Assembly: GCA_030737835.1 (NCBI GenBank)
Contig: CM060854.1
Coordinates: 9,634,690 to 9,698,689, forward strand
Source of the DNA: Acorus gramineus
Lineage: Eukaryota; Streptophyta; Magnoliopsida; Acorales; Acoraceae
DNA: 64,000 nucleotides
Reading direction: 5' to 3'
The notes beneath the pieces are model-generated. The model saw only the letters and a program-made list of their open reading frames with translations, was not told the DNA's origin and searched no databases. The translations under genes and the position numbers were made by a program. Below, in pieces: positions 53,737-64,000 of this stretch. Within the stretch, counting starts at the first letter, position 1. Each line of letters opens with the position of its first letter.

Positions 53737-55421
53737 ATCCTTAATCATCTTTAATTGTTCATTCATATCTCCAACACATCTCACATATAACTTAAAATAT
53801 GGGTCACATGAGTATAACGTGCATCATCCTTTAAAATGAATAAAGAATTGATAAAAATCGATATAACTCCCTGTGAAATAGCAACAAAATCCTTATAAAA
53901 TCACAAAATATATGTAGCTTCCTATAATTTATCATGGTAATTAGTTAATCTAGTCTCTGAGTCAAAGTGATGTTAACTGAGAAAACATATTCCTCGAATA
54001 TTATGTACACTTAAACAATTTGAATTGAAACTTTATTCAAATAAAACCTTGAAAAATCAATAAAATCCATATTCTATAGACTCCATGTCAAATGTTAAAA
54101 AACTAATGCAATTTATACCTGTTATTGCATTGAGAATGGCATCCACTCCACTCATCCAAAATGAATACAACATCCTAAAATAGTACAAAAATTATTACAA
54201 TGAAAATAAAACTTTTTTTTTTTTTGGTTCACTCAGAAAGAAAGCTGAATAAAAAATAGCACTACAACCAGAATAAACAGTTTTTCCATACTCTATTTTT
54301 TAAACAATGGCTTTTTTTTGTGCAACACAGACAAATTCAACAAAACTATACCCATCAACCACAATATGTTACAAAAAAAAAATCACTATCCTCTGAGAAT
54401 ATTCCATCTGACTAACAGTTTTTTTTTTAAATATATATCCATATATCTTTCTGAAATTTTTAAAAAATTTATTGTGATCTTTCAAAATGATAAAAATTAA
54501 ACCCTTCACAAAAGCATGTAAGAGATGAAAGAAACTCATTATCTAGTTACAACCATTAAATGAAGCCCATACATTTTAAAGGCCCAATTAAATAAATCCA
54601 CTTAACCGGAATAATTGAAAAACCAATTATCTTAAATAAACTAAAATCCAAATTCATTTTCTAGTTACCTCATTAATTTAATTAGATTCATTAATTTATA
54701 TTTAATATCCTGAGCCAATTAATCCTATTAATTCTCATCTCTATAAATTTACACCATTACAACCCTATTAATTAACCAAAAAGAAATAGTATGTTGTTCG
54801 CCCATTAAGATTCAATGAATCTAACTAAAGTATATTTTATGGAAAATGATACATCCAGCCCCCATTGCAACCCATTGCAGTACATATCAGTTTTCTTTCT
54901 TTTTTTAAATTCATACTCTTTCCAAATAAAGTGCATGTTGTTATATGAAATGAAGTATATACTGAGATATATTAGTGTATTTTTTTTTAAGTTAAAAAAA
55001 TAAAAAAAAAATTTACATCATATACTATGATAGAAACTCCATACACTATGATAATGCGGTATATACTATATTATCATAACGTATGGGATTGCAAAACAAG
55101 CTATAAAATGTACTGCGTATATCAACGCTCATATTTTATTAATTCAGCCCAATGAGTTTGAAACTAGTGGGTCAGCTTGTTTGTTTTGAAACGTCTATTT
55201 TTACATAAAATAGAAAATTTCTTTTATATATTGTTTATGTTAAAATTAAATTAGATTTATACACGAGATTACTTCATGTGAAGATGCTTACTGAGAAAAA
55301 CACGATGTCCTATAATAAAATAGATATTTCAACAAATACACCATTCATATATATATTCCTATTATATCTAATTATCCATGTTAAAATTCTTTTTGCAAAA
55401 ATACCCTCAATATTTATTAAG
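53737..55421. other. Intergenic, copy B distal part
   Basis: Counterpart of about 28838-30531. AT-rich, no gene; dispersed repeat member at about 54841-55131. Confidence 0.6.
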
Positions 55422-57040
55422 CGTGCTCATCAGTGTCTTTGCGATCAACTACCAATGAACTGAGGTTAATGATTGTTGTTTAAAAGTCCTTTCGATTTGC
55501 CTCCTACCTTTTTCTTCAAACTTCCAACAATTTCATCATTTCTCCTTTTCAAGCTCTGATTATACACTTACATTTCTGGTTTTGATGCCTAAATTGTAAG
55601 ATGAAATGCATCTATCACTTATATGTTCACAAAAATCGGATGACTGTCATTTGTTACTAGAGTTTAAAACATAAAATTCTATAATTTTTGTATTTTAATC
55701 GCACATCTAAATACAGTCTATGTAAAGGATTTTCTATCACGAAGCATTTGATAGAGCATCTTCAAAGAGTCAATAGAGGTGAAAATATGAGACATTGGAG
55801 AGATGAAGGGTTTTTGCATAGGGTTTCAATTTTAATGATTAGCAATTATAATTGGTTTAAGGTATGACAAACAGAATGTTTTAGTTAGATTCCCCTTAAT
55901 AGTTATCCTCCTCATCTAACTTTATTAAAAGCTCTACATTGAAAGGTCATGATTTCAACATGTGCTTCACATTTTATGTTTGGGGCTCTTCACTATTCAT
56001 TATTGTTACAATAGTCTCCCTGTCATCATGCATGCCATTGATAAAGCTGGGAGTTAGTAGCAATTCTATATTATTCTAATGGACACATTGAATAAAAAAT
56101 AGTTGATATGTTATTGATATGACATAATTTAAGACAGATTTAAAAAAAAACCAATGCATAATATTTGATTTCAAATTAATTCTTAAAATAAGTTGTATGA
56201 GATTTTGTTATATATAAATAAATTTCATTAGATAAATTTATAATAATAATTTTTATTGGTGATTGATGAATTTAAGATTTTCAGTATCATGTATTTATTT
56301 TTATTAAATTTTAATAATTGTTATTCTAATTATATATTTACTATTTTATGTGGAGTCATATTTAACATATGAATTTAATGTTGTGGCCTGCAAATGAGTG
56401 CCATCATCATTTGGGTTCGGATTTCTGTTTTCCATCCAATAAATAAAAGCCAACTATACAATCACACGGGCGTTAAAAATTTCGTCCACTATATTTACAC
56501 GACGTCAAAAAACTCGTCAAAAATTAAACGGATGTTACACAATGCACGACGTTAAAAATTAAAGAAGACGTAAAAAAAACCTTACATGACGTCAACATTA
56601 AACAAGACGTCAGAAAAATTTAAATATCGCATTATAGTCTCTATATAATGAAACAATCACAAATAGGTCCTCTAAATTTTATCACAGGTGTGTTAACACC
56701 GTCCATCCCCTTTTTTTTCTTCCCCCCCCCCCCCCCCCCCCCCCATTTTCTTTTGAACTCCAACGAAAACCAAAAGGAAAATAATACATCCAGCCCTCAT
56801 TATAGCCTTAATCGCAGTTCACGCCATTTTTTTATTTTTTAAGAAAATGATACACTCTTCCATTAAAATGAATGCTATTATAGATACTGAGATAATATAT
56901 TTTTTTATAAAATTCACCTATTATTTTAATAAGGAGTGCCTCTTCGGCATTTTATATGCTATAATCAAAGTTTCTTACAAGGTGATTTGTAGCTACAACA
57001 GCTGTACTGTGTATACAATGATGGACAGAAGTTATAAAAG
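55422..57040. other. 1.6-kb segment present only in copy B
   Basis: Absent from copy A at an AAG microhomology (55419-55421 and 57038-57040). Contains repeated ACGTC/GACGT motifs at about 56500-56610, resembling the subterminal repeats of some DNA transposons, a run of 23 C (56722-56744), and a second diverged member of the dispersed repeat (about 56776-56920). No gene recognised. Confidence 0.55.
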
Positions 57041-57712
57041 GGCCTATTATACTCCGAATCTCTGGATCCGAAACTCTACACACTATTATAATTAAACTTT
57101 TCCACGAGCATGTCGTGCAAGAGCTTCTGATTCACAAATATTTCAGCAACTATTTCTTGACTATGAGGAGGACCAAGACCACCCATTTGAAACATTTGAA
57201 GAAATGTTAAAACATATGTACAAACAGTGGCTTGAGTAATACCCAAAACTTATAAAAAAAATGGATCCCGAGCCAAAAATAAATCAAAATTGTGTTAACT
57301 AAGAAAACATATTACTCGAGGATTATGTACACTTAAACAATATTAATTGAAATTTTATTCAAATTAAATCCTGAAAATCAATATAATCCATATTCTGTAG
57401 ACTCCATATCAAATGTTACGAAATTAATGCAATTTATAATTGTTCTTGCATTCGAGAAGGGCATCCACTCATCCAAAATGAATACAACATCTTAAAAAAG
57501 TACAATAATTATTACAATGAAAAAAACATTTTTCTTTTTTTGGTTCACTCAGAAAGAAAGTTGAATAAAAAATAGCACTACAACTCTAGAATAAACAATT
57601 TTTCCAAACTCTATTTGTAAAACAATCACTCTCTTTTTTTTTTTTTTTTTTTTTGTGCAACACAGACAAATTAGAAATACTGTACCTACGAACCAATGTT
57701 TTTTTTAAAAGA

Positions 57713-58218
57713 GAAATTAATTAAGCGTCCATGTGCTCACTCGTCTATTATTTTAAAGTCTCTGAAATTTTTTAAGTTTTTATATAGATCCATAAGGCGG
57801 TGAAAAATTATCCTTATGTCCCTCCAACAGGATGTTGTTTAAAAATATTAAAAATGCTCATCGCCCATTTATTTTAGTTATTGTTAACACACCCCAATAT
57901 ATTGCTAAGTATCTGTAGAACACTGTTAACACTCGCCAGTATATTGTTAACCTTCACATAAAATGTCTCTCACCCAATTATTTCAATACACTGTAAAAAC
58001 TCCACAGTACATTGTTGAATATCTCAAATACATTGTTAACACTCCTCAGTACATTATTAACCTTCGTATAATTGGATGAGGGCAGTTTGATATTTTTTAA
58101 CAATATCCGGCTGAAGGGACTTAAAGATAATTTTTCACCGTCTCAGGGATCTAAAAAAAACTTTTTATGAACCTAAAAATAATAAACGGATGACCATAAG
58201 GACAACTAATTAATTTCC
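57713..58218. mobile_element. Foldback/MITE-like element with long inverted arms
   Basis: About 506 bp. The left arm begins GAGAAATTAATTAAGCG and the right arm, inverted, GGGAAATTAATTAG; about 150 bp on each side can be paired, including GGTGAAAAATTATC. The centre repeats ATTGTTAAC-type units. This is the complete form of the element cut at 31390; the tandem duplication ends inside it. Confidence 0.7.
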
Positions 58219-59950
58219 CAAGAAAAAAACACTACCTCCAAGAATATTCCATATATTTAAATATATACTAGTTTCTTGCACGTGCTCAAGCACGAGGTAT
58301 AATTTATATATTTATATTCTAATAAATTTAAAATTAATAAAATCTAACACTATGAGCTACATCATAGATTAGCATACACAATAAGAGTATTTTAACAAAA
58401 TTTATTACTGTCCAGAGCAAATTTATTTAAAAAAATTGATACTGTCGAGAGCTATTTTTCTCAACAAACAAAATAAAATAAATTATATTTATAAATTATT
58501 TCTTATAAACTTTTGATATTGATTTATAATTCTATATTAATTAAGATCATAATTCTAACAAATGGTAAAAAATTCAAACAAATGAACAAAGTTATTGACA
58601 TATATTTGAGAAAGAATTTCTATTTTCATCCTCAACTCATTTTTTTTTTAAAAATCTTAATTTTTTAATTAAAAGTGTTTTCTCACAATCTCACCTCATA
58701 ACATAATAGCATATCCTCATAAATCCAAAAATCCAATTTTAATGAAAAGTCAATTCAACCCCATTCCTTCTCAACCCTCAAAACCTACATCATGAAAAAA
58801 AAAATTGAAATTTTAAATTTAAATAAATCTATTACTCTTGAGTAATTAAATAATTAATTAAAGGATAAAAAGGGAAATGAAAATATTGGGTCACATAATC
58901 TTTTTAATAAGTAAATAATAGACTATATCAATTTATTTAAATATATTAATGTATCATTAAATAATATTATGATGTTATTATTAGATAAAATTGTATCATT
59001 GAATAATTTTAAAAATTTTAAATTTAAATAAATCTATTATTTTCATTGAATAATTTTAAAATTTAAATAAATCTGTTACTAATCATAATCTTATTAGACA
59101 AGACTGTATCATTAAATAATTTAAAATTCTAAAAGTTTAAATAAATCTATTAGTATTAGTATTAGTAATTAAATAAATGATTAAAGGAGAAAAAGGGAAA
59201 TGAAAATACTGGGTCACAAAATTCTTTTACTAAGTAAGTAATAGATTAATGTATCATTAAATAATATTATAATTTTATTATTAGATAAAATTGTATCATT
59301 GAATAATTTTAAAAAATTTAAATTTAAATAAATCTATTATTTTCATTGAATAATTTTAAAATTTAAATAAATCTGTTACGTAATCTTATTAGACAAGACT
59401 TATCATTAAATAATTTAAAATTCTAAAAGTTTAAATAAATCTATTAGTATTAGTATTAGTAATTAAATAAATGATTAAAGGATAAAAAGGGAAATGAAAA
59501 TATTGGGTCACAGAATTCTTTTACTAAGTAAGTAATAGATATCCGTGTAACCTTTTGATAATTTTAAAAAAAATTATTGTGATCTTTTAAAATGATCAAA
59601 ATTAAACACTTCACAAAAAGGAAAATGTTAGACTCAATTATTTTTACTAATCAAAACTCAGACTATACGTGTTTTCATTCTTTAAAAAAATATTAAAAAT
59701 AATGTAATGAGATATATGTTTTCGTAAAAACATATATATCGGTCCAATTATAATTAAATGAATTTATTTTTAGTTTTTGTAAAAAAAATAATAAGGTATA
59801 TATATCATCTAACAAGTTATATGCTCTACTGAACTTCTAATGAGGTATATACATGACTGTATTTAAAAAAAAAAAAAGAGTGTACCCGCCACAAAAATGA
59901 AGCCCAAAATAAAATGAAGCCCATACATTTTAAAGCCCCAATTAAATCAA
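58219..59950. other. AT-rich intergenic region with a 0.3-kb tandem repeat
   Basis: No gene. From about 58842 to 59540 a unit of roughly 300 bp (landmark AGGGAAATGAAAATATTGGG) begins near 58842, 59163 and 59458; the third unit is partial. Confidence 0.6.
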
Positions 59951-60725
59951 GGGAAAATGATAAAAAAATATCTCCTAAAAGTTAAAAAATATCTATATCA
60001 GTCATTTTTTAAAGTTATACCTAAAAAAATCTCATTTCATTATTTAGAAATACAAAAGACTAATCTACCTTTATGTAATTAAATCCTTAACATCCCTATA
60101 ACCCTTTTAGGTTATTCCACACCAAAAACTTCTTTTTCCTACAAAACAGCAATCTCTCTATACATGATCAAAATAAATTCTCTTAGAGGTTTTGTTATAT
60201 ATATCATATTGTGTGTTTTCTATATATATGTTACATGATGTTATTTATCATTTTTCATTGTGTATAATAATAATATATAATTTAAATTTATGTTGTGCCT
60301 CAATGCAACAGATAATATTTTAATTTTCTAAATCCTTATTTACATTTATTTTTTGCTATTCACATATTTTTATAACATCATTAATACAAATTTATTTTTT
60401 TAAAGAAGTTTCAACATTTAGTTCATCATCAAAAACTCAAATTATATTGATACACATTTCACAAAATCCACTTAACAACAAAAAATTTAAAATAAAAAAG
60501 TTGATCTATATGAAAATGTGTGAAATTAATTAAAAAAATTAAGAGGGTGAAATATTTTAACAAAGTTAAAGAGGTATGGAATATATTAAGGATATAATTA
60601 CATAAGGGTAAATTGATCTTTTGTGTTTCTAAAATTGTAAAATAAGACTTTTTTAAATATAATTTTAAAAAATAGCTTATTTGGATATTTTTAACTTTTT
60701 AGAAGAATTTTTAGGTCATTTTCTC
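59951..60725. mobile_element. Mutator-type MITE with 9-bp target duplication
   Basis: 775 bp. The left end GGGAAAATGA and the inverted right end GAGAAAATGA start inverted arms that can be paired for about 140 bp. It is flanked by a perfect 9-bp direct repeat TTAAATCAA (59942-59950 and 60726-60734), the length made by Mutator-like transposases. No coding capacity. Confidence 0.8.
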
Positions 60726-60734
60726 TTAAATCAA

Positions 60735-61137
60735 TCCACTTAACCAGAATAATTGAATAACCAATTATCTTAAATACACTCCAATCCAATTTCAAATTTT
60801 CTAGTTACTTCATTGATTTAATTAGATTCATTAATTTATATATAATACCTGAGCCATTACAACCCAATTAATCAATCAAAATAAAATAGTATGTTGTTGA
60901 CCCATTAATTAATTCAACTCAATGAGTTTGAATTAAAACAACTGTCAAATATTAAATACAACTGTCACAAATCAAAACACACTTACCATAAATTGTCTCT
61001 CTCTCTCTCTCTACACGGTTCATTAGGATTCATAGAATCTTCCAAAAATCTTACCGTTAATTGCCCCCCTGTCTGTTCGGTTTATCAAATCTTCACAAAT
61101 CTTTGCATTAATGTCTTGCCCAGAATTTCTTTGTGTC
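60735..61137. other. Upstream region of the ACR gene
   Basis: AT-rich. Contains a CT microsatellite at about 60998-61013. No gene seen. Confidence 0.5.
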
Positions 61138-61148
61138 CTATATATACA
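61138..61148 (+). promoter_or_regulatory. Candidate TATA box of the ACR gene
   Basis: CTATATATACA, about 75 bp upstream of the ATG at 61221. Confidence 0.5.
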
Positions 61149-61220
61149 TAAACACTTTCAATTTGTGGGTTCTACAAGTCTTGTTTTTTCTGAGAGAATT
61201 GAAAAAAGTGAAGGATTTCA

Positions 61221-62058
61221 ATGTCTGTTTCAGCGATGGAGGATGAATACACGAAGCTCGTCAGGAGGATGAATCCGCCAGGGTAAGGTTTCTAAGCTTT
61301 AATGGGTACTTTGTTTTTTTGGGGTTTTTGTTTTGGGGTTTTTTGTTCTCTAAAAAGATTGGATCTTTGATTATTATGTGAAAGTTTACTAAGGTTTCTA
61401 ATCTTTAATGGGTACTTTGTTTTAGATTTTTTTTTTTTTTTTTTTTTTTTGGGGCGTTTTGGGTTTTTGTTTTTTATTTGGAAAAGTTGACATTCCCTGT
61501 TCAAACTTTGATTATTATTTGAAAATATTGGATCTTTGATTATTATTGAAAGTTTACTTTGGTATTTTTGAGTTGTGTAATGTTTTTTTTGAAAGTTTTT
61601 GTGATTCTGTTATTTGACAGGGTTTTAATTGATAATGATGCTTGTGAGGATGCAACAATTATCAGAGTAAGCTAATGAGTTCTTTTGATTTATGTGAGAA
61701 TCTTCTCTTTTTTTTCTTCTCTACGTGGGTCCTCTTATTTATAAAGTTTTGTTTGTGTTTCTGAATTTGATAGGTTGATAGTGAGAACAAGCATGGGAAC
61801 ATATTGGAGATTGTTCAATTACTCACTGATCTGAACTTCATTGTGAAAAAAGGATACATGACTTCTGATGGGGGCTGGTTCATGAATGGTATAGTTAATA
61901 TTTTGAATAAATTTTTTTTAATTTGGGATGTGTTTTGTTACCTATATTAACTGATCAAATTCTCTCTTTACGTGATTATGTCAATTTTAGTGTTTTATGT
62001 CACCGACCGGGAAGGAAAGAAAATCACAGATACGCGCATCATCAGACACTTGCACAAT
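61221..62058 (+). CDS. ACT domain-repeat (ACR) protein, 5' exons, continues beyond window
   Basis: Four exons with GT/AG borders: 61221-61282, 61621-61666, 61774-61888, 61991-62058, joining in frame to 97 codons. The protein starts MSVSAMEDEYTKLVRRMNPP, then a first ACT domain with VLIDNDACEDATIIRVDS, ILEIVQLLTDLN and KKGYMTSDGGWFM. This is the N-terminus of the plant ACR family (ACR4/ACR6 type), proteins of about 450 residues with four ACT domains, considered amino-acid or nitrogen-status sensors. The second Met (61236) would also fit. Oddities: Asn where I expect Asp in SDGGWFMD, Tyr for the usual His in DVFHVTD, and Gly for Arg after MNPP. No convincing fifth exon lies before the window end, so intron 4 exceeds 1.9 kb. 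Confidence 0.85.
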
Positions 62059-64000
62059 GTAAGTGTTCTTTTACTCATTTTCTTATGTTACTCAATGTGT
62101 TCAATCTTTGTCAATGGACTTTTGAATCTACATTATATTGTTTGCTTATGATGTGAATTGTGGATTGATTTTTTTTTTTAATTGCACGTATATATCATTC
62201 ATTCATTAAAAAATTATAACCATTGGATCACAAAACAATATGTGGAATCTCAGCCATAAAATAGCCATGAAACCTGTCACTTGTCACTTGAAAACAGAGA
62301 GGGAAAAGTAAAGGAATTTGTAAGACCATCAGATGCATTTTCAAACAAAGAGCATAATATGCATGGTATGCAATTTCTGGATATGCCATTGGACTGATTA
62401 ACATTCTCCTCAACCTGCCTTTCTTTATTTAATAAAACACTAACATTTCATCTATCCATGACATAATAACTTTCTTTGTTGCTCATTGAAGAATTTGAAG
62501 CTGTAAATTATTTGATATCAGAAACAAATTATTTATCATTCCTTGTAGAAGAAAATGTATTATTATGTTTTTAATGATTCATCGTTATAATCCTTTTCTA
62601 ATCTATCATCTATCTTTTATAGTTTCATTTAACTGTCAAATAAATGCATATAACAACATTTGGGGGTAAATGGTGATGTTCCCACCATGATTGCTGCACT
62701 TATTATTGTAGATGTGAATTTCTTCCTATTTATTTATCTGTCATGCTGACCTTAAAACACTAATGAGAAAACAGGTCTTCATTGACCATTCTACTCGCTC
62801 TGTTCCTCCCCCCCCCCTCTTTTTTTTCTCTCCTGAATTGGTGCTTTTTGTATGACATACTGCAAACCCTTGTATCCTATGAATTCTTTCCTTCCAACAT
62901 GAGGTGATATATATGGCATCTGGGGTAAATGGTGACGTTCCCACCATGATTGCTGCACTAATTATTGTAGATATGCATTTCTTCCAATTTATTTATCTGT
63001 CATTCTGAATTTAAAACAGTTATGAGGAAACATGTCTTCATTGATCATTCTTTAGATATACATTATTATTGTAGATATGCATTTCCCTTTTTTTTCCCCT
63101 GAATTGGTGCTTTTCTATGACATACTTCTCCTGGGTGAATGACTTTAATTATTTGGAACTTAGTGGATATTATGTTTTTGGCTATTCATTCATACACTTC
63201 GCAGTTTTTCTTTTTAAAGAATGAATGAAAGTTTTTGTGGTGAGTCCTCTTTCTGATGAACAAATTTATATGTTGCTGTGAGCAAATGATTTGGATGATA
63301 TCTTGTACATCGGGCAAAGGAGCACAATGAAAAGATGGAAATTGTCATTTTCTTAAGATATTCGTTACATTAATTTACTCATATTACTTAACTACTTTTA
63401 AGGATATAAAGCCACAAATGCATTAGGGGTGTTAAATATACCACAAAATAGATCTAGGCATATCGTCTGACCCGTACATTATTGTCAGTTTGGTTCAATT
63501 TATGTGTAAATGAATACTAGCTTGTCTGGTTAAAGCATGTGCTATGATATGATATATTTAGCTTGAGAATAAAATTATATCTAGGTCTTGAAAGCCTATA
63601 TAATGTTGGGAAGGTGGATATTTGGAAGGTTGAGTTATTTTCTCAACATCTTTCCAATTAACAGTGTACAAGCATTTCTTTGGACTTTGTGAGAAGTTGG
63701 TTTGGTGGCATTTTTTAATTATTGCATGTTAACTTATGGCAGTCATCCAGAATATCTTCATTGATTATTGCCTGACTTTTTTTTTCATATGGCCTTCCAA
63801 ATATTATATTTTTGAAGAAAAACTGTTGTCTCAATTGAATTCTTTTCCAGTGAGTAGTGATGTACTGAATAATGAATATTATGGTCATGTTGCTTTAGTG
63901 GACAACCAATTTTCGGTGAAAAAAACACAATTTGATTAATTGTGTTGGTTGGACAACAAGTTGGTCCACTACTCTTAGTTGTTGGGATATATGGTTTTAG
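62059..64000 (+). other. Long intron 4 of the ACR gene (incomplete) with a direct repeat
   Basis: No exon recognised. A segment of about 130 bp (about 62658-62800) recurs at about 62916-63056; landmark GGTGA(T/C)GTTCCCACCATGATT. Shorter echoes follow (TTGTAGATATGCATTTC at about 63070). Confidence 0.6.

Noticed and set aside
61292..61504. Lysine-rich 70-codon minus-strand frame
   Set aside because: Low complexity, made from the T-rich first intron of the ACR gene.
63736..63939. Frame near the window end as ACR exon 5
   Set aside because: No ACR-like sequence and no matching acceptor in frame; intron 4 seems to run past the window.

Overview
The window is plant nuclear DNA, most likely from a eudicot. 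It holds spliced genes with GT/AG introns, a DYW-type pentatricopeptide (PPR) gene, a plant ABC transporter of the ABCC8 type, an ACT-repeat (ACR) gene, a Ty1/copia retrotransposon, a Mutator-like element carrying a FAR1 fragment, and a piece of chloroplast DNA in the nucleus. Everything between genes is AT-rich and full of short repeats. Species cannot be named from the sequence alone.

The main architectural feature is a head-to-tail tandem duplication of about 30 kb. Copy A runs from about 1384, inside the 5' end of the PPR gene, to about 31390. Copy B runs from about 31401 to about 57925. The two copies can be followed base by base for almost their whole length. The junction is visible at 31391-31401 and carries a 10-bp repeated filler. 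Its left parent lies in the DYW2-like coding sequence and its right parent in a foldback element that is complete only at 57713-58218. Each copy carries one ABCC8-like gene on the minus strand (12 exons, 1456 codons, both apparently intact) followed by the same chain of repeats.

Three large differences separate the copies. Copy A has a 5.9-kb copia element (20725-26638) with a clean empty site in copy B. Copy B has an 876-bp chloroplast insertion (52861-53736; an rpoC2 fragment joined to petN). Copy B also has 1.6 kb (55422-57040) that is missing from copy A at a 3-bp microhomology.

Layout: 99-1499 DYW2-like editing-factor gene (minus); 4002-11420 ABCC8 copy A (minus); 13011-16693 Mutator-like element; 16879-18452 LTR-like repeat with an 82-84 bp minisatellite; 20725-26638 copia element; 27924-28622 hAT-like element; junction near 31390; 31370-31516 truncated, chimeric DYW2 5' end; 33964-41345 ABCC8 copy B (minus); the same repeat series to 57925; unique repeats from 57926 on, including a 775-bp Mutator-type MITE with a perfect 9-bp target duplication; from 61221 the first four exons of an ACR gene (plus), which runs off the window.

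The genes do not form a pathway: DYW2-like proteins act in organelle RNA editing, ABCC8 is a membrane transporter, and ACR proteins are candidate amino-acid sensors. I did not find a new multi-gene system. The interest lies in how the tandem duplication formed and what it made: two diverging transporter paralogues and a new short ORF that keeps an organelle-targeting-like N-terminus.
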